A stretch of 64,000 nucleotides of DNA from Tyto alba (lineage: Eukaryota; Chordata; Aves; Strigiformes; Tytonidae). The stretch is taken from contig NW_024881313.1 in NCBI RefSeq assembly GCF_018691265.1, forward strand, positions 36,449,518 through 36,513,517. The letters are read 5' to 3'. Shown piece by piece: positions 13,101 through 26,040 of this stretch. Each line of letters starts with the position of its first letter. Within the stretch, counting starts at the first letter, position 1. The position numbers and the translations under genes were made by a program. The notes under the pieces were generated by a model, which was not told the origin of the DNA, did not search any database, and saw only the letters and a program-made list of their open reading frames with translations.

Positions 13101-16100
13101 TACTTATTTGAGGTTAAATGTCCTGCCTTGTAACAGCCAAAGCATTGCATGAATTTCTGAGGATGTTTCAGGAGAGCTTTCCTTGACCCACAACCAAAGC
13201 ACATGACATTTTATTACACATTCCTCACATAGCCTCACTCAGGCATTTCTCTGCCCTACAAGATCATCATGTCCAAATGAAAATCTACATAGTGCCTCTT
13301 ATAGGTAGATCCCTACAGATCTGATGTTAGACAAGGATTGGGCTATAATTTACTGCTCCATCATCTGCTGTGCTCCCGGATATTGGTCAAAAGATGAGAA
13401 AGCAGAACATATGCACATGTCATGGTTTCAGCTCAGAGAGCAACTGATACCCAGCATGTCTATTGACCATAAAACATCCAAGGACCTCATTTGTTGGGGC
13501 TTATATCTTGCTGAAGCAAAAGACTCCCCCAAGAAATACATCTCAGTCAGCCATGGCATCTAAGCAAGGTAGGAATGACTGGCAGCTGTAAGTGCCTGAG
13601 CACCAGCCTCAGGATTTGACCCATCTGCCTGCAAGGGGAGTTTTGATGCAGGAAAGTGAACACAGCTCTGCTCTTTGGCCTGGCGGGCTCAGACTGGTGA
13701 AGGTCGGGGTTTCGCGTGGATACGGTTTCGTAGGGCAGTGCTCTGCGAGCACCAGCTGACCAGGCAGCACAGAGCTGCCTCTGACAGGTAACAGTGTGCT
13801 GGTTAATGGTTAACAGCATCAAATGAAAATGTCTTGGGACAGGGGAAGGTGCCCTGGCACTGGGGTGAGGAGTGCTCCTGTGCTGCAGTGCCACAGTGCA
13901 AGGCTGTGCTGCACCGACAGAGACACAATTGTCTTGAGCTGCAGGGGGTCATTGCATCCTCCTCTGGTCAGCTCATGTTAGCTGATGGCTCTCGGCACAC
14001 AGAGAAGCCTTGATCCTTCAAAGAAGCTTTTTCAGCACAGCTTTTGGGCAACGTTGTGCATGGAACCATGTGAACGGCGGATCCCACACAGGCAGGAGTA
14101 GATGGGCCAAATCCTCTTCTCTCAATTCAGAAAAAAAGGGTGGCCTTGGCAACCCAAGGACGAGGGTAAATGCTGATTTTGGTCAGGAATAGCTTTCGCA
14201 AGGGCTCTAGAGATGCAGTTCACCTTCCTGGAGCCAACAGCTTGCAGCAAGTTAAGACAGGATCAGTCTCTCTGGCACAAGGATTACAACATTGAGGTAG
14301 AACAAACCTGTACCTGTTGCTCCAATTTATTGCTTGGCAGCCTTAGTGCAAACCCCATTTTAAGCCAGCTATGCTGGGCTGTGAACTGGGGATACGTGGC
14401 TCTTGTTTTCTCAGGCTTATTGGAAAAAGTACCCCCCTGCAAAAGAAAAGGAGAGAGAGCCACAGCTGATGACATCTTGTAGCATGACACCAAAGTCTTC
14501 CAGGGATTCTGGTCAGTCTTGAACCCCTCTTCTACATCTTAAAATGTCTATTACCCATCCTTGAAGGTGGGAGGCACAAATCTAGGTCTCTGCTAGAAAG
14601 GAGAAATACCTCAGTAACTGCACTGGCTATAATGATGGGATATAGCAACACTGGTAGAATATGGCCACACTGTGCCAGACCTCCCTTGGTCTTTCTGCAC
14701 GAGCTCTGGCTGCTCCTGAAGTCTTTGCAGAGTGATACACTGCAGCATGTTTTCTCTTCCAAACTTACATTTGAGGGAATGCAAAGGAAAATCCTTGGGG
14801 AGGGTGTTTCTTCCAGACTCCCGCTGCTGAACCACTCCTGCCTTGGAGCAAAAGAGTTACCATCACCTTTCAGGAGGTTAATCTGCAACTTGCCTGGGGC
14901 ACAGGGTTAGCTGGGGAGGTGGCAATCTCCAGGGATGGGTGGCTGTGGCTGTGTGCACTGCGGGCGTGGGCTCCTCTGCACTGCTCTCCGTTTGCTCTCA
15001 CCCGCCACTGCCAAGAATTAGCAGGTGCACTAAGAAAAACAGGATAGCTGAGGTGGGACTGTGACGTGGCATGGGCAAACAGCAGCCCTGGCAGCCTTCC
15101 AGCCAGAGGAGGAACGTGGCACAGGGGCCCCAGGTTGGATCCAGATGTATTCAGGCTGTTGTTTTAGCTGGGGAGACTTCCAGAAGGACCCAAGACAGCC
15201 CAGACTCATCACCCCAAGGTCACTGTTAAACCCTACTCCTAGTGCTGATGCCAGAGTTTGGGCATCTGATGTTCTTTGGGTTATTGGCTGGCTGACTGCT
15301 AGGATGAATGGGGATTGTGCTAGAAAAGCTTAGCTTTGCTACTACTTCAGAAAATTAGCCTGCATTTCCAGAATGCTAAAAAGCTTTAGGGAAGTACTTG
15401 GTGGCAGTGAAGACTCGACAGGACTTGGCCCTAAGGTAAAGAGATGTAGAGACTAATGGGGTGAGCTTTAAGGCAACATGGTAGACTTCACAGACTCTAA
15501 CCATGGGGGAACAACATGCAGGAAAACAAAACGATTGTGTTCCTGAGTGCTTTTCTTATTTTTACATAGGCCACAACCAGCTGAGCTAAGGATCAGTTGC
15601 TGATGACTGTTATTAAATTACAATCCTCTTCTAGAGATCTTAAATCCTGCTTCAGCCCTTTGCAAAACAAATGTAGATGATTTACAGACTTAATCCCGGG
15701 GTAAGGCATTGTGAGAGCTTTGCACTGAGACATTTACCTGTCTCATGTCTGTTTTAAGATGATAGCAGGGATTATCGCTTGCTGTTATAGGGATGAGTCC
15801 AGGGAGGGAGCATAGGATATGGACAGTTGAAATGTCCCAACTGCAAGAACTGGGTAGTAAAGACAAGAATAAACTCAGCTCACCCAAACACCAGTTTGGC
15901 AACTTGGTAAAGAAGACCAACCTCCTCCTGATCATCCTGTTGCCACCCTGTCCTCAGCTCTCAGCCACGGCACGGAGCAGAGGCTTCCCCTAGGTAGAGC
16001 AGCATATCTACTTTGAAGAGGAAGACAATGAGAGGAAGACAGAAAGCAGAGAGGATCTGTAAGAACAAACATCCCTACAAACGGGACGGTTTTACAATTT

Positions 16101-19100
16101 GCTGTACAGATAGTTTAGGAGTTTCACAAAACCTCAGGGGCTCTGTCTCAGCCCTAATGAAAACCTTATGAAACCCAGCAAATTCCAGCACGCTTTGGTC
16201 AGGGTCATCAAGCAGAGCCTCTGCGACTTCCAGTGTCAGCTGAATCTGGCAGAAAGGAGAAATTTTGCAGCAAAGGCTGCACAAGCAAGGGAGGCTCAGC
16301 CGCCAGCCCTGGTTAATGGGTGTGTGAGCCTGGTAAAGGTTATCCCGCAGCAGCCCTCGGAGGAGAAACTAACTTGTGCCGTGGTGGTGACACTCCCTGA
16401 GGTCCAGGATATTTGGGACTGTCTTTTCATGGGAATCACGCAGCATGCAAGAGAGATGAGGGACTGATGTCTTGTTCTTACATGGGAGCTGAAGCGAACA
16501 GAGGTTATTTATGCTTTTTGGAGAAGATTGTATGAGATGCCCACACAAGAACCAGCAAATTGACTCAGGTCCCCAACAGCTCACACACACCCCCCCCCCC
16601 CCCTCCCCGCAGGAGATGTGACCTGGGTTTCTCTCCTGGGGGGTACAAGGGTGGTCCTCTAGCACATGGTGAAGTCAACTGGTCTCAATGGTTTTAACAT
16701 GGGCTAGGAGCACTGGATGCTGAGAGGTGTTGTTGCAGGACATGCTGGCTTTACTGGGAAAGGCTCCTGGAGCTCTCACCCTCACTGTTTATTTCTTTTC
16801 AGCATTCAGGCAGACCAGCAGTTTTCACAATTGTGGGAAATCTGACTGCTCCTGTTGCTGGCTGTTCCTGAGTGCCCACAAGATAACTCCACCCTCCCTT
16901 GGAAACTTAATTTTTAACCCATTTCATTTCAGTGACTTGGCTGCACATGTGACTGCGGAAAGTCGCTCTCTGTTAAGGGCTGGGGGATGAAATCCTGAAG
17001 CCCTACCCTGCTGCCAACGCACAGCAGCCTCCCCCACAAAATCAGTGTCGTAGCAGCTGCCAGTCTGTGGTGCCCAGGCTTGGAGAGCGTAGGGGGACGT
17101 CCACATACTGCGTCTGATGGGAACTGTGCCCTGGGAGAGGTTCTGAATTTTTCTTGGGGATTTCTGAGTTTGTTCCCCAAGTCTTCCCCCTGAATAAAGA
17201 AAGAATTTCCCCAGGACAGGTAGCCTGGTAGCTGAGCTGAGTTTATCAGCTCCTGTTGGTCACATCTCCTAAACAGAACTAATGAATTTCAAATCTTAGG
17301 AGCTGAAGGGGATGCAAGGACAAACCAAGCAAGTTGCTGAGCCTGGGAACCTGCAGGCAAAGCCAAGATCATGCCTACTGGGCTTGGGGGAGAGCAGGTA
17401 GCCGGGTGCTGGGGCCAGCCAGGCAGTGAGCTATTGTTTGCAGGAATGCAGCCCTGCCTGGGCCAACCAGGAAGGAGCAAGAAAAATCAATCACTCTAAA
17501 GGCTGAAGAAATTGTCGTCCTGCTACACATCGCCCCTCCCTGTTTTCCACTGTCCCCAAAGGGCTCAGAGCACCCTCTATGCCTGACGTGGGCACTTGGT
17601 CCATTACCCCCACATATCAGATGTTGGTCACGTCACGCTGCTGGAAGGAGCTCCCAATACATCTGCCATGAGCACGAGAAGGGCACCGATACTCATCACA
17701 GCCTCAGTTCAGCTGATGAACTAAGATCAGGCACTTCGCTGGGTGCTGTACACTCTTCCCCATGTGCCCTATGGCCTTCTGCACACCATCTCAACCTACT
17801 TCTTGCAGACCAGCCCAGGGATCACACTTGGGAGATCACGTGTAGGTTGGGCTGGATTGGTTTGTGTTAGCTAGGATCCATAGAGCTCCTCTGAGATTGG
17901 AAGATGAAGGGTTATTTGGGGGAAACAACTTGGGTTTTGTTACTAGGGATGTTTCAATGATTGAAGAATTCATGCAGCCAATTTTTAGGCAACATCACAG
18001 TCTAGAGAGTTAAGCTGTCTTGTCAGAAAATATCTTCAAAAAGTCAAAGACATAACTGAAACCCAGGTCTCTGATATCCCCTGTACTACCCACTGGGCCA
18101 TATATCCAACCATATTGCATTTGGACCTAAAATCTGGCTACAAGTTTGGGTGCCAACGAGCAATGGTGACCCCCAGCCTGCATGAGAGGCCTGTGAGGAA
18201 CGGTAGTGCTCAGTGAAACCCTCTCATTTTCAGGAAAAACCTTGCCCTGAGGCTGATAGACCCAATTCCTCCTGAGAGCCAGTGCAATCACTGAAGCTGC
18301 CTGCTCTTAACAGGTCAGAGCAATGACACCCATGAGGAGCTGACGTGAGTCAAGAACCTTTTCCCAGGCAGTTCTGGTTACCGTGTTTGAACCATAAACA
18401 AGAAACCCCTGTTACTTCTGTGTGGGATGGGATTATTTCTAATACAAGCAAGAGGCGGTAGCATCCTTGTGCCATTCCCCAACAGAAAGTGGCCAATCCA
18501 GTGTTTCTCCTTCTTATGTTTCCTGGCTTTCCTGAATAACAGCCCCCACAAATAACCCATCCTGCAAAGGACAGCATTATCTTAGCAATTTTTGGCATGA
18601 AGGAAAAGCATCAGAAGTCACAGAACTGCCTCCCTTACACCCAGGGCTTGTCTTATTTGGATTAAACACATTATTCAACAGTGAATGGACACCAGCTCTA
18701 CCCATAAGCATCTGCACAATGCATCAAGCAATTTAATTTCTTACCAAAGCTGCTTAAAGACAGATGATAATGAGATGTCTGCGACACCTCCATGCATGTG
18801 ATCAAACTGACGTGTACTCACACATGGACTTCTGGCTGTGTTTGCACAGGTTTTTCCTCACTTCGAGTCAGAAGCATGTCTCTCTTTGCAAGCAGGGTGG
18901 AGGAGGAAGGTGATACTGAGGCTCATCAGCCTTGGGAGGAGGAAAGGGCAGGGCACTCACACTCTGAGCAGGAAGCAAATCCTGGCAGATCTTCTGCACC
19001 CGCCTTTGGTTTTAGGATGTTTTCTCTCCCCAGCAAGGATCTGGATGAGACTGGGATACGACTCCTCTTTGCTTGAAGATTTACTGGGGAGGACTTTTCC

Positions 19101-20194
19101 AGACCACATTCCTTCCACACAGAAATCCAGCTCCAGAAGAGCATTTTGGGAGAGGACCGCAAATGATGCCTTCAGGGTTGCATTCCTGGGCTGGTGGATG
19201 AATCATTTTCCAGTCCCACATGGGAAAAGCCCATCACTAATGCACTGAAGGCCAGGAACTGGTGGAGGGAGGGGATTTGAACAGGATGGACGGGTTTCCA
19301 AGTTTCAGGCGGTTCGCGTGAAGCCAAAGGAGAGCAGTTAGCACCGAGCAATGCACATGTTTGCACATCTCTGCTGGTCGTGGCAGCTGCAGCCTTTGCT
19401 TCCTCGGTGGGAAGCTGCATGCAGCACAGGGATTGCTGCTGCGATTACCTGCCCGGGGAGCAAAGGACCTGCTGTTTTAAAAAGTCTGCATTTTAAACAT
19501 AGGAAGTGCCTGGTCCAGAGTTGATTTTTTGACTGAATAAGTGACAAACTAAAGATTTTTCAGGAACATTTTCCACTTTACTCAGAAAGCGGTGATTATT
19601 CAATAAAACCCCACACCCCGGCACTCAGTCATTTCAGCCAAACTCCGAAACACTTCAACTCTCTGATGACACAGGCTTAAAGCGATTTCCTTACAGCTCC
19701 TTTCTCCTCTCCTGAACCATCCTGACCAGTTGGATTACACTTCCCCAAGGCTCCTCTAACGCTGCTTCACTGGGGTACTGTGCACCTCATGCTCCCTGAA
19801 AGCAAAGCATTGGCAGATAAGCATCCTGCCTGGCCTCTGGCAGCTTTCACAACACTTAATTTTGAAGATGAATCTGGATCTGTTCATGCCAGAAAATCCC
19901 AGTTGCATATGTGTACCTACAGAAATGCATGGTGCCTTGTGGTCCCAGAGATGCTGGGGTGGCCAAGGGGAAGAAGCATCACCTCCAGCATGGTGATGGT
20001 GGCAGGGTGCATGCCCTGTCTAGATGAGGGGTGCTCCCCCTTACACAAGGGAAATATGAAGTGCGAAGGATCCTGAAGAGGCCACACAGCTCGTGCCTGG
20101 CCACATTTGGAGTCTGCAGGCTCGTATACTGCCAGAGTCTGGTGGTTGGATTTATTGTTCAGTACCTCCACTAAAGGGAGTTAACAGCTCCTCC
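10131..20194. other. Intergenic DNA, no gene recognised
   Basis: Ten kilobases of mixed composition with chance frames of about 60-140 codons on both strands. None carries a motif I recognise or pairs with others through convincing splice sites. Simple runs are a T-run at about 10616-10627, T12 at 12660-12671 and CA/poly-C at 16582. No tRNA, rRNA or clear transposon seen. Confidence 0.6.
16582..16604 (+). repeat. (CA)n followed by poly-C
   Basis: A short CACACACA run passes into about 14 C residues. A simple repeat in intergenic DNA. Confidence 0.85.
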
Positions 20195-20297
20195 AGGGAG
20201 AAGAGAAGAGAACGAAAAGAGAGAAGAGAGTGAAGAGAGAAGAGAGAAAAGAGAGAAGAGTGAAGAGAGAAGAGAGAGATGAGAGGAGAGGAGAGGA
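20195..20297 (+). repeat. Polypurine (GA/GAA)n tract
   Basis: About 100 nt of almost pure purine made of GAGA and GAAGAGA units, with a GTGAAGAGAGAAGAGAG segment present twice. Such tracts can form triplex (H-DNA) and are mutable microsatellites. Confidence 0.92.
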
Positions 20298-20345
20298 ATT
20301 TGGAAGGGACGCACGATGATCATCTAGTCCAACTTCTTCATGCAC
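20296..20345 (-). mobile_element. Short CR1-like 3'-end fragment
   Basis: TTTGGAAGGGAC followed by GATCATCTAGTCCAAC resembles the block just inside the 3' end of CR1 elements, read antisense on the plus strand. The similarity ends after about 50 bp. The place where the CR1 tail repeat should be is taken by the polypurine tract at 20195-20297. Confidence 0.5.
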
Positions 20346-20380
20346 TCTAGTGCTATGGTAGCCCTAATACATTGCTGAAC

Positions 20381-20402
20381 TTTTTTTTTTTTTTTTTTTT
20401 TT
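20381..20402 (+). repeat. T22 homopolymer
   Basis: A 22-nt T run, 40 bp beyond the CR1-like fragment. No neighbouring element explains it. Confidence 0.9.
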
Positions 20403-20710
20403 GGTTGAAAATTAAGCCATCTTCTAGGCATGACACAAATCTGACATCCTGTTGAAAACCAGGCATTTATCCTGACAGCAACCTTCTCTCTCCTAGAAGA
20501 ACCTCTGTGTGCTGCTTTCCTGTGGGCCATGCTTTCCATACTCTCCCTTCTGTGGCTCTGCCAGCCCACTTTATCTGTAATTTCTGCCTTACAGCCCACT
20601 GGCACTGACCACATTTCGAACTGAAGTCTCATTGGCATCCAGTAGAGCAGCAGCATTTATTTCCCAGATTTTACATAACTCTCCTTTTGAATATATTCCT
20701 CGAATTAGAC

Positions 20711-20741
20711 TTTTTTTTTTTTTTTGGGGGGGGGGGGGGGG
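20711..20741 (+). repeat. T15G16 homopolymer junction
   Basis: Fifteen T residues are followed by sixteen G residues, then GAAGAGGGGG. On the minus strand it reads C16A15, the same layout as the C26A8 run at 61937. The G-run may form a quadruplex. Confidence 0.9.
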
Positions 20742-23700
20742 AAGAGGGGGCAATGACTTGTTTTTTTGTCCTTGATTGATCCTTACCTTGTCATCCACCG
20801 CACCTCCCTGCTCTCTTTCTGCAGCAAGGATCCCTACAATGCAGTTTTCTGGTCATATATTCGATCTGCTTGGATTTGTCATGCAGGAAGATCTCCCTGC
20901 TCACATCTCTGATTTTAATCATCACCGTGAAAACTCACCTGTACTCCTCACAGTGTTTGAACTGCAAATCCCTTCTCCATGGCTTCAGAGACTCATCACC
21001 TACACCACTTCCCTTGTTCAGCTGGAAGACCATCAGTCAGGTGCAACTGTATCCACAGCCCTATTGACAACAAAGTAATTTTGCATGGAGCTTCCCTAAA
21101 ATAACAGTGGTGTTTAAAATAGTGCCTCTCTTTTATCTTTCCCTAGCATGATAATTTGATTCACTCAGGGCAGTAACCAAAGCCACGCAGGAACGGGTTC
21201 TCCCTGGGGGAAACTGTATTAAGAAATGATCTTTGGAAAGCCCCCACCAAGCTTAAGTACATGTCTTTGAGACAGGAGGGTTTAGTTCTTTCCATGGGGC
21301 TTTGGGCATGACTAAAGCAATTTTTGCTCAAATTTCCTGTAAGCAATGCACTTTGGATCAGGTCGGGGGAGCTGACGGATGAGCAAAATGACATTACATA
21401 CCCTGGACAGGCAACTAATGGAGACACACACCGCCTGGAGCAGATAACAGCAGGGAAAATGCTGATCTCAAGAGGATACGACTTTTTGGCCATTGCCACC
21501 CAAGGACTTGGGTTGACCTGTGATGAGGGAGACTTCTCCCACGACTGTTTCTTTCCCAGCAAAAAGCATCTGATGTTATTTTTCCTGATCTTGTATGTTT
21601 TCCAACTCAGTGAGTGGTTTGTTGAAGTGCTTTGAAGTTGCTGCCTCTGTTGTAGATCTGAAGGCAGCTCCAGTACCTGAGAGCTTGTGCTTCCCATCCT
21701 CCCACCTACTTTAGCCTGATAAAGTCATTCTCCCCTCCTACCTTGCCACTGTGAATTTTTAAATAGAACATCAGGATAAGCTCCGAACAGACATTTAGGA
21801 AAACAGGACTGTACCTTCACACAATTTATAGGCTTGGATTGGGACCACTTAGAAATCATCATCTCTCCCCTTCTTTTCATTGAATAGTGGTTTAGGCCAG
21901 CTGCAACTTAAAATTGAATGTTCAGAGGCCAAACAGAACTCACAGGTACAGTAGCAGCCTTTGTTCTCCCGTATCTGTGTTTCTTTCATTACAACAGTGA
22001 AGCTTATTTATAACAGCCCTTAGACTAGCTCTCAAGCCTGTTAGCAGATAAAAGTAATTAGGCTACAGTTGCTGCTCATTTAAGGAAAAAATAGGAAATA
22101 AAAATCACAGAACCATTTTGAACTTTTAAAATGCTATCAAAAAATTTGACATTTTTTCATTGCTCTACATCTGGCCATAAAACAGGAGAGGTGAGCAGAA
22201 AGTTCATAGGAATTGACAACTTTGCAGTTTGTTTTGATAAAAGATTGCCATTTAAAAAAGCTACTCAGAGCACTTTCATCTGTCTCTAATTGCCATCATT
22301 ACAGAAGAACCAGCTTCCCAGAGCATGGAGTACAGTGATGGGAGGTCACAGTGATGGGAGGTCACAGCACAGAAAATCCTGCTCTTCATCACACCTCTCC
22401 TGGCAGGGTTTTCTCAGCAATGCCATAGCAGGTGGGAGCTCTTCTCCTGCAGTGAAACCTCTGACATTCCAGAATAAAGTTAGAAGTCTTTAGAAGCAAA
22501 CATTTGTGCCCTCGTCCACCAAAATGACTTGCTAGTGCTCATCACACACTTGATAATCCTCTCTTTTTCCAGGAGAGGTGATTCCCTACAGCAAGTTTCA
22601 CTTTAACTATCATACAGCACCAAGACAATTTTCCAAGCTATAGCTGATGCTCAACTGTCACCTGAGTTTACTCCAGATGTTGCTCTGCTGTCTCATATTA
22701 CCAGCTTCTGCTGAAAATAATTCATCAAGAGCAAGCCCCTATCATGAGGCAAGAGATGAGATGTTTCTAAAGACTGGTGGACAGGCCACCTCGAGGTGAT
22801 ATGCTGCATCTGGAGTCGATACCTGTGGGGAAGCAGAGACAGGAGATGGTTTGTGGTTTTATACCAGGATGCAAAGAATTTTATCAGTGAACCCAAGCTG
22901 TTCTAGCACTTGGTTGTTACATGAGCACAGAGTGGGTGACTCAGATCCAAACCAAAGCTGATGCAATGGCAGAATATAGACAGATTAGGCCTTGCAGAAT
23001 ACTCTTCCCTCTTCAGTCCTTCAGGTTTACCAAGGCATAGGTCACTGCATTGAATGTGGTTTCCTGTGGCCAGTCTGGCCCCACACCACAGCAAACATCA
23101 CAGGGGCTGGAGAGGTGTGCTGCAGAGCCGAGAGGGTGATGTTCTCTCTCCTATGGAGACGGAGAAGGGTTGTCTATGGTTGGAGGTATCCTTCCACCCT
23201 GAGGCAAGGCTAGGTAGTTTGTGCTACAACCCTGTATGGACCAGTAAAACAAACTTGCCTCAGTCCGGTAAAGACTGACATTATTTTATCACCAACAGCT
23301 CGTGCAGCTGTGAGTAGCTGGGTGGAGAGCTTGTGGGCTCACAAGGTACTGGAGGGGACAATGTTGTGAGCCGTGGAGTGGGACATAGAGGACCCAGAGT
23401 GCATGTCCAAGCTCTGACACAGGTCATCGAAATGATCTGGGATGGCCTCTGCTCTTGCCTCCTACACCTCCACTTCCCACCTGTAAAATGGGTATGTTGC
23501 CCCTCAGTGGGGCGCTCCCTCTTCTACCACCGTATTTCTTACAAGGCTGCTGAGGAACATGAAATGCTGCCTCCTTTCTTCTGATCTGAAGGCAGAGACA
23601 CCTATAAACCACTCTGATTTCTCTTCCCACTGACTGTCTCGGCAGCTAACCTGTGTTTCGCTTCCCTCTGGGTTAAGTTTCATCAGATCCTGAACCGCTT

Positions 23701-25554
23701 CATTTGCTGGAGTGCTTCTATACATTTATCAAACCACTTGTCTTGCCGGAGGATGAGCTGCTATTCTCTTTAATTATGGAGGTTCATAATGATCCAATTC
23801 CTGCTTTGCTAATATCACGCAATAGTTCTCGGGGGATATCTGCTTTAAAGCTGAAAAAGATATTAGAGAAGGCAACCTGCTATTATGAATAATTAGTCAC
23901 TCTGCTTCAACACTTCTAGCTGTCTCCAGGATGGAGCTGATACCCATTTTGGTGTTGAGATCCCTAAAAATGGGTGAGAGCATGCAAAACCAGTGCCTGT
24001 GCAATCCAGCCTGTCAGAGAGCACATCAAATTAATTATTTTAAAAACATACCAAGAAAAACATCAGAGCTGACAACCTGGTTATGAAGAAGTAGTTAAAA
24101 GAAGATCTCGATTTGCTGTAAAGTTGAAATTTAGAAAATCTAAAGCAGCCAGAAAAACTGGTTCCCTTTGCTGCCTGTAGCTGACTCACCGCAGGCAGAT
24201 GAAAAGCATTTATCCCCCCCAGCTCCCAAAGCACAGATTTTCAGGAGAGCCAGGGTGATACGGAATCAAATGAAACAAAGCCGCAGCCTTTATAGAAGAT
24301 ATAAGAAAACATATTTGTAGATTTTTATTTATCCATCGGACAATGGGAACTCAGATAATTTCCTTTCTTTCTGTTGGAGTGAAGGTGAGAAGCGCCTGTG
24401 CCCCAACAGCATCCAAGCAACTGAAATGATTCAAGGAGAAACAGGATCTTGGAGAGATCAGAGCCCCATTTAACATCAAGTCATTAACTGGAGCCTGACC
24501 TTTTCCCTGGCATATCACTGTAAAGGTTGAGAGATGCCTCTCAAGAAATTTCTATCCTTTTAATTTCATTTCTCCAGACTGACTGGGTTACGTTAATCGA
24601 GTCACACCTTCATTCTGCATCTCATGGGGAATATGTATTTGCAGATAATCTGGTTTTTGGAGCACAAAGAATGTCTGTGTTTTGCTAACAGCGACGCAGG
24701 CGTTACTTGCAGTAGTGTCCCCTTAGCTCCAGCACCCCAGGGCCCTGTGCAGCTGGAGGCTGCCCATGACACGTAGAGCTGTCAACTAGAAAAGCCAGGA
24801 ATTTGGCCCAGGCATGGATAACAGCCTGGGATTTAACTTTCAAAGCAGCCTCCTCCTCACCATGGGAAGGCAGGAAAACCTGCAGTGCTTATTTAAATCC
24901 GCAAGAACGACCTTTTTCACTCTTTGCAAGGGCAGCTTTTATTAATAAAAACACTGATTAGAGGCTAGAGCTGCGTCTTGTCGAAATATTCAGATGGTTG
25001 GAAGAGGATGAATTAACCTTCAGCTTAAACACAAGTGATTCACCCCATGGTGCATCATGTTCCCCAGTGAAACCAGATGGAGTTTGCTTCTCCCATATGT
25101 GTCTGGAAACACCCATCAGCATCTCTTGGCCCCATGTTGTCTCACTGGTGAACGCTCATCTTCACTTCTAGTAGCACTGTTTCTCTAATCAAATGGCAAT
25201 ATATGCAAAATAAAAATATTCCGACTGAATGAAAAGAGTGGTTTCACCCCCCAGAATTAACGAGGAGCAGCATTGCAAGGGGTTTAGTGTGACCTCCAAT
25301 CCAGATGATTTGCACTTGGAAAAGTAAAACCAACGCTCAGGGAAATCTGTTAATTCCTCTAAAAGAAGGGGAAAAACAGGGGGGGACAACCGAGCTGGAA
25401 GGAAATGGCATGTACAAGCTAAGCTGGAGGGTTCGTACGAGAGCTGGGGGCGATACCCTGGTTGGATGAATCTTCACTGGCTGCTGAAGCCGCAGAGCTC
25501 TCTTCATTCACCAGCACAGGCCAGGGGACAGCCAGCCAAGAGGTCCAAGAAGAC
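20742..25554. other. Intergenic DNA with possible enhancer blocks
   Basis: No exon is recognised. The longest ATG-started frame is 178 codons on the minus strand (21161-21697), of unknown nature and probably chance. Two AT-rich blocks look enhancer-like: 21940-22300, with AGATAA and AAGTAATTAGG, and 23690-23900, with TTTAATTATGG, CATAATGATCC and GAATAATTAGTCA. Confidence 0.55.
22332..22363 (+). repeat. Tandem duplication, 16-bp unit twice
   Basis: ACAGTGATGGGAGGTC is present twice head to tail, followed by the beginning of a third copy (ACAG). The two copies are identical, which points to a recent slippage or duplication event. Confidence 0.9.
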
Positions 25555-25962
25555 ACATGGGAATTGTAGAACGAAAGAACAGCCCAGCTTGGAAGGGACC
25601 TCAAAGGATCTGGCCTTTGTGGGAAGAGGAGCCTGGATGAGGTTATCCAGCACTCTGTCCAGTCGCACCTTGAAAACCTCCAGTGATTGGGACTTCACTA
25701 CATCCCTGGGGAGGTTGTTCCAGTGACGGTTCTCGCTATGAAAAATTTCTATCTTGACCTAAGAATCAGCCTCTCCTGGCTCAAGCTGTACCTGTTGTCC
25801 CTTGTCTTCTCCATGACTCCTTGTGAAGAAAGAGCCTCCGTCCTCTTTGGGGCCACCTTTTAAGTACTGGAATGCTGTGATGAGATCCACATTGAGCCTT
25901 CTCTTCTCCAGGGAGGAAAGACCTAACTCCTTCAGCCTTCCCTCATAGGGCAAGTTCTCCAG
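25555..25962 (-). mobile_element. CR1 LINE, truncated 3' end with relic of ORF2 C-terminus
   Basis: Read on the minus strand this is the 3' end of a CR1 non-LTR retrotransposon. The relic has the CR1 signatures [17 protein letters not shown] and FQYLKGG, then after an in-frame stop (TAG at 25759-25761) WNNLPRDVV and QSLEVFKVRLD. These correspond to the extreme C-terminus of the CR1 ORF2 protein (endonuclease plus reverse transcriptase), whose catalytic parts are absent. The end near 25555-25575 resembles a decayed copy of the ATTCTATG-type tail. It is 5' truncated, as most CR1 copies are, and inactive. CR1 is the main LINE of birds and is also common in other reptiles. Confidence 0.93.
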
Positions 25963-26040
25963 GTGGGAAGGAGCACGCAACTGAAAACGCAATGAGAGCA
26001 GAAAGCCAAGGAGATGGGCTGCAAGGGAGGCTTACAGGTT

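Noticed and set aside
16168..16467. 99-codon plus-strand frame, with an overlapping minus-strand frame of 69 codons
   Set aside because: No recognised domain, no paired exons and frames open on both strands at once; most likely chance.
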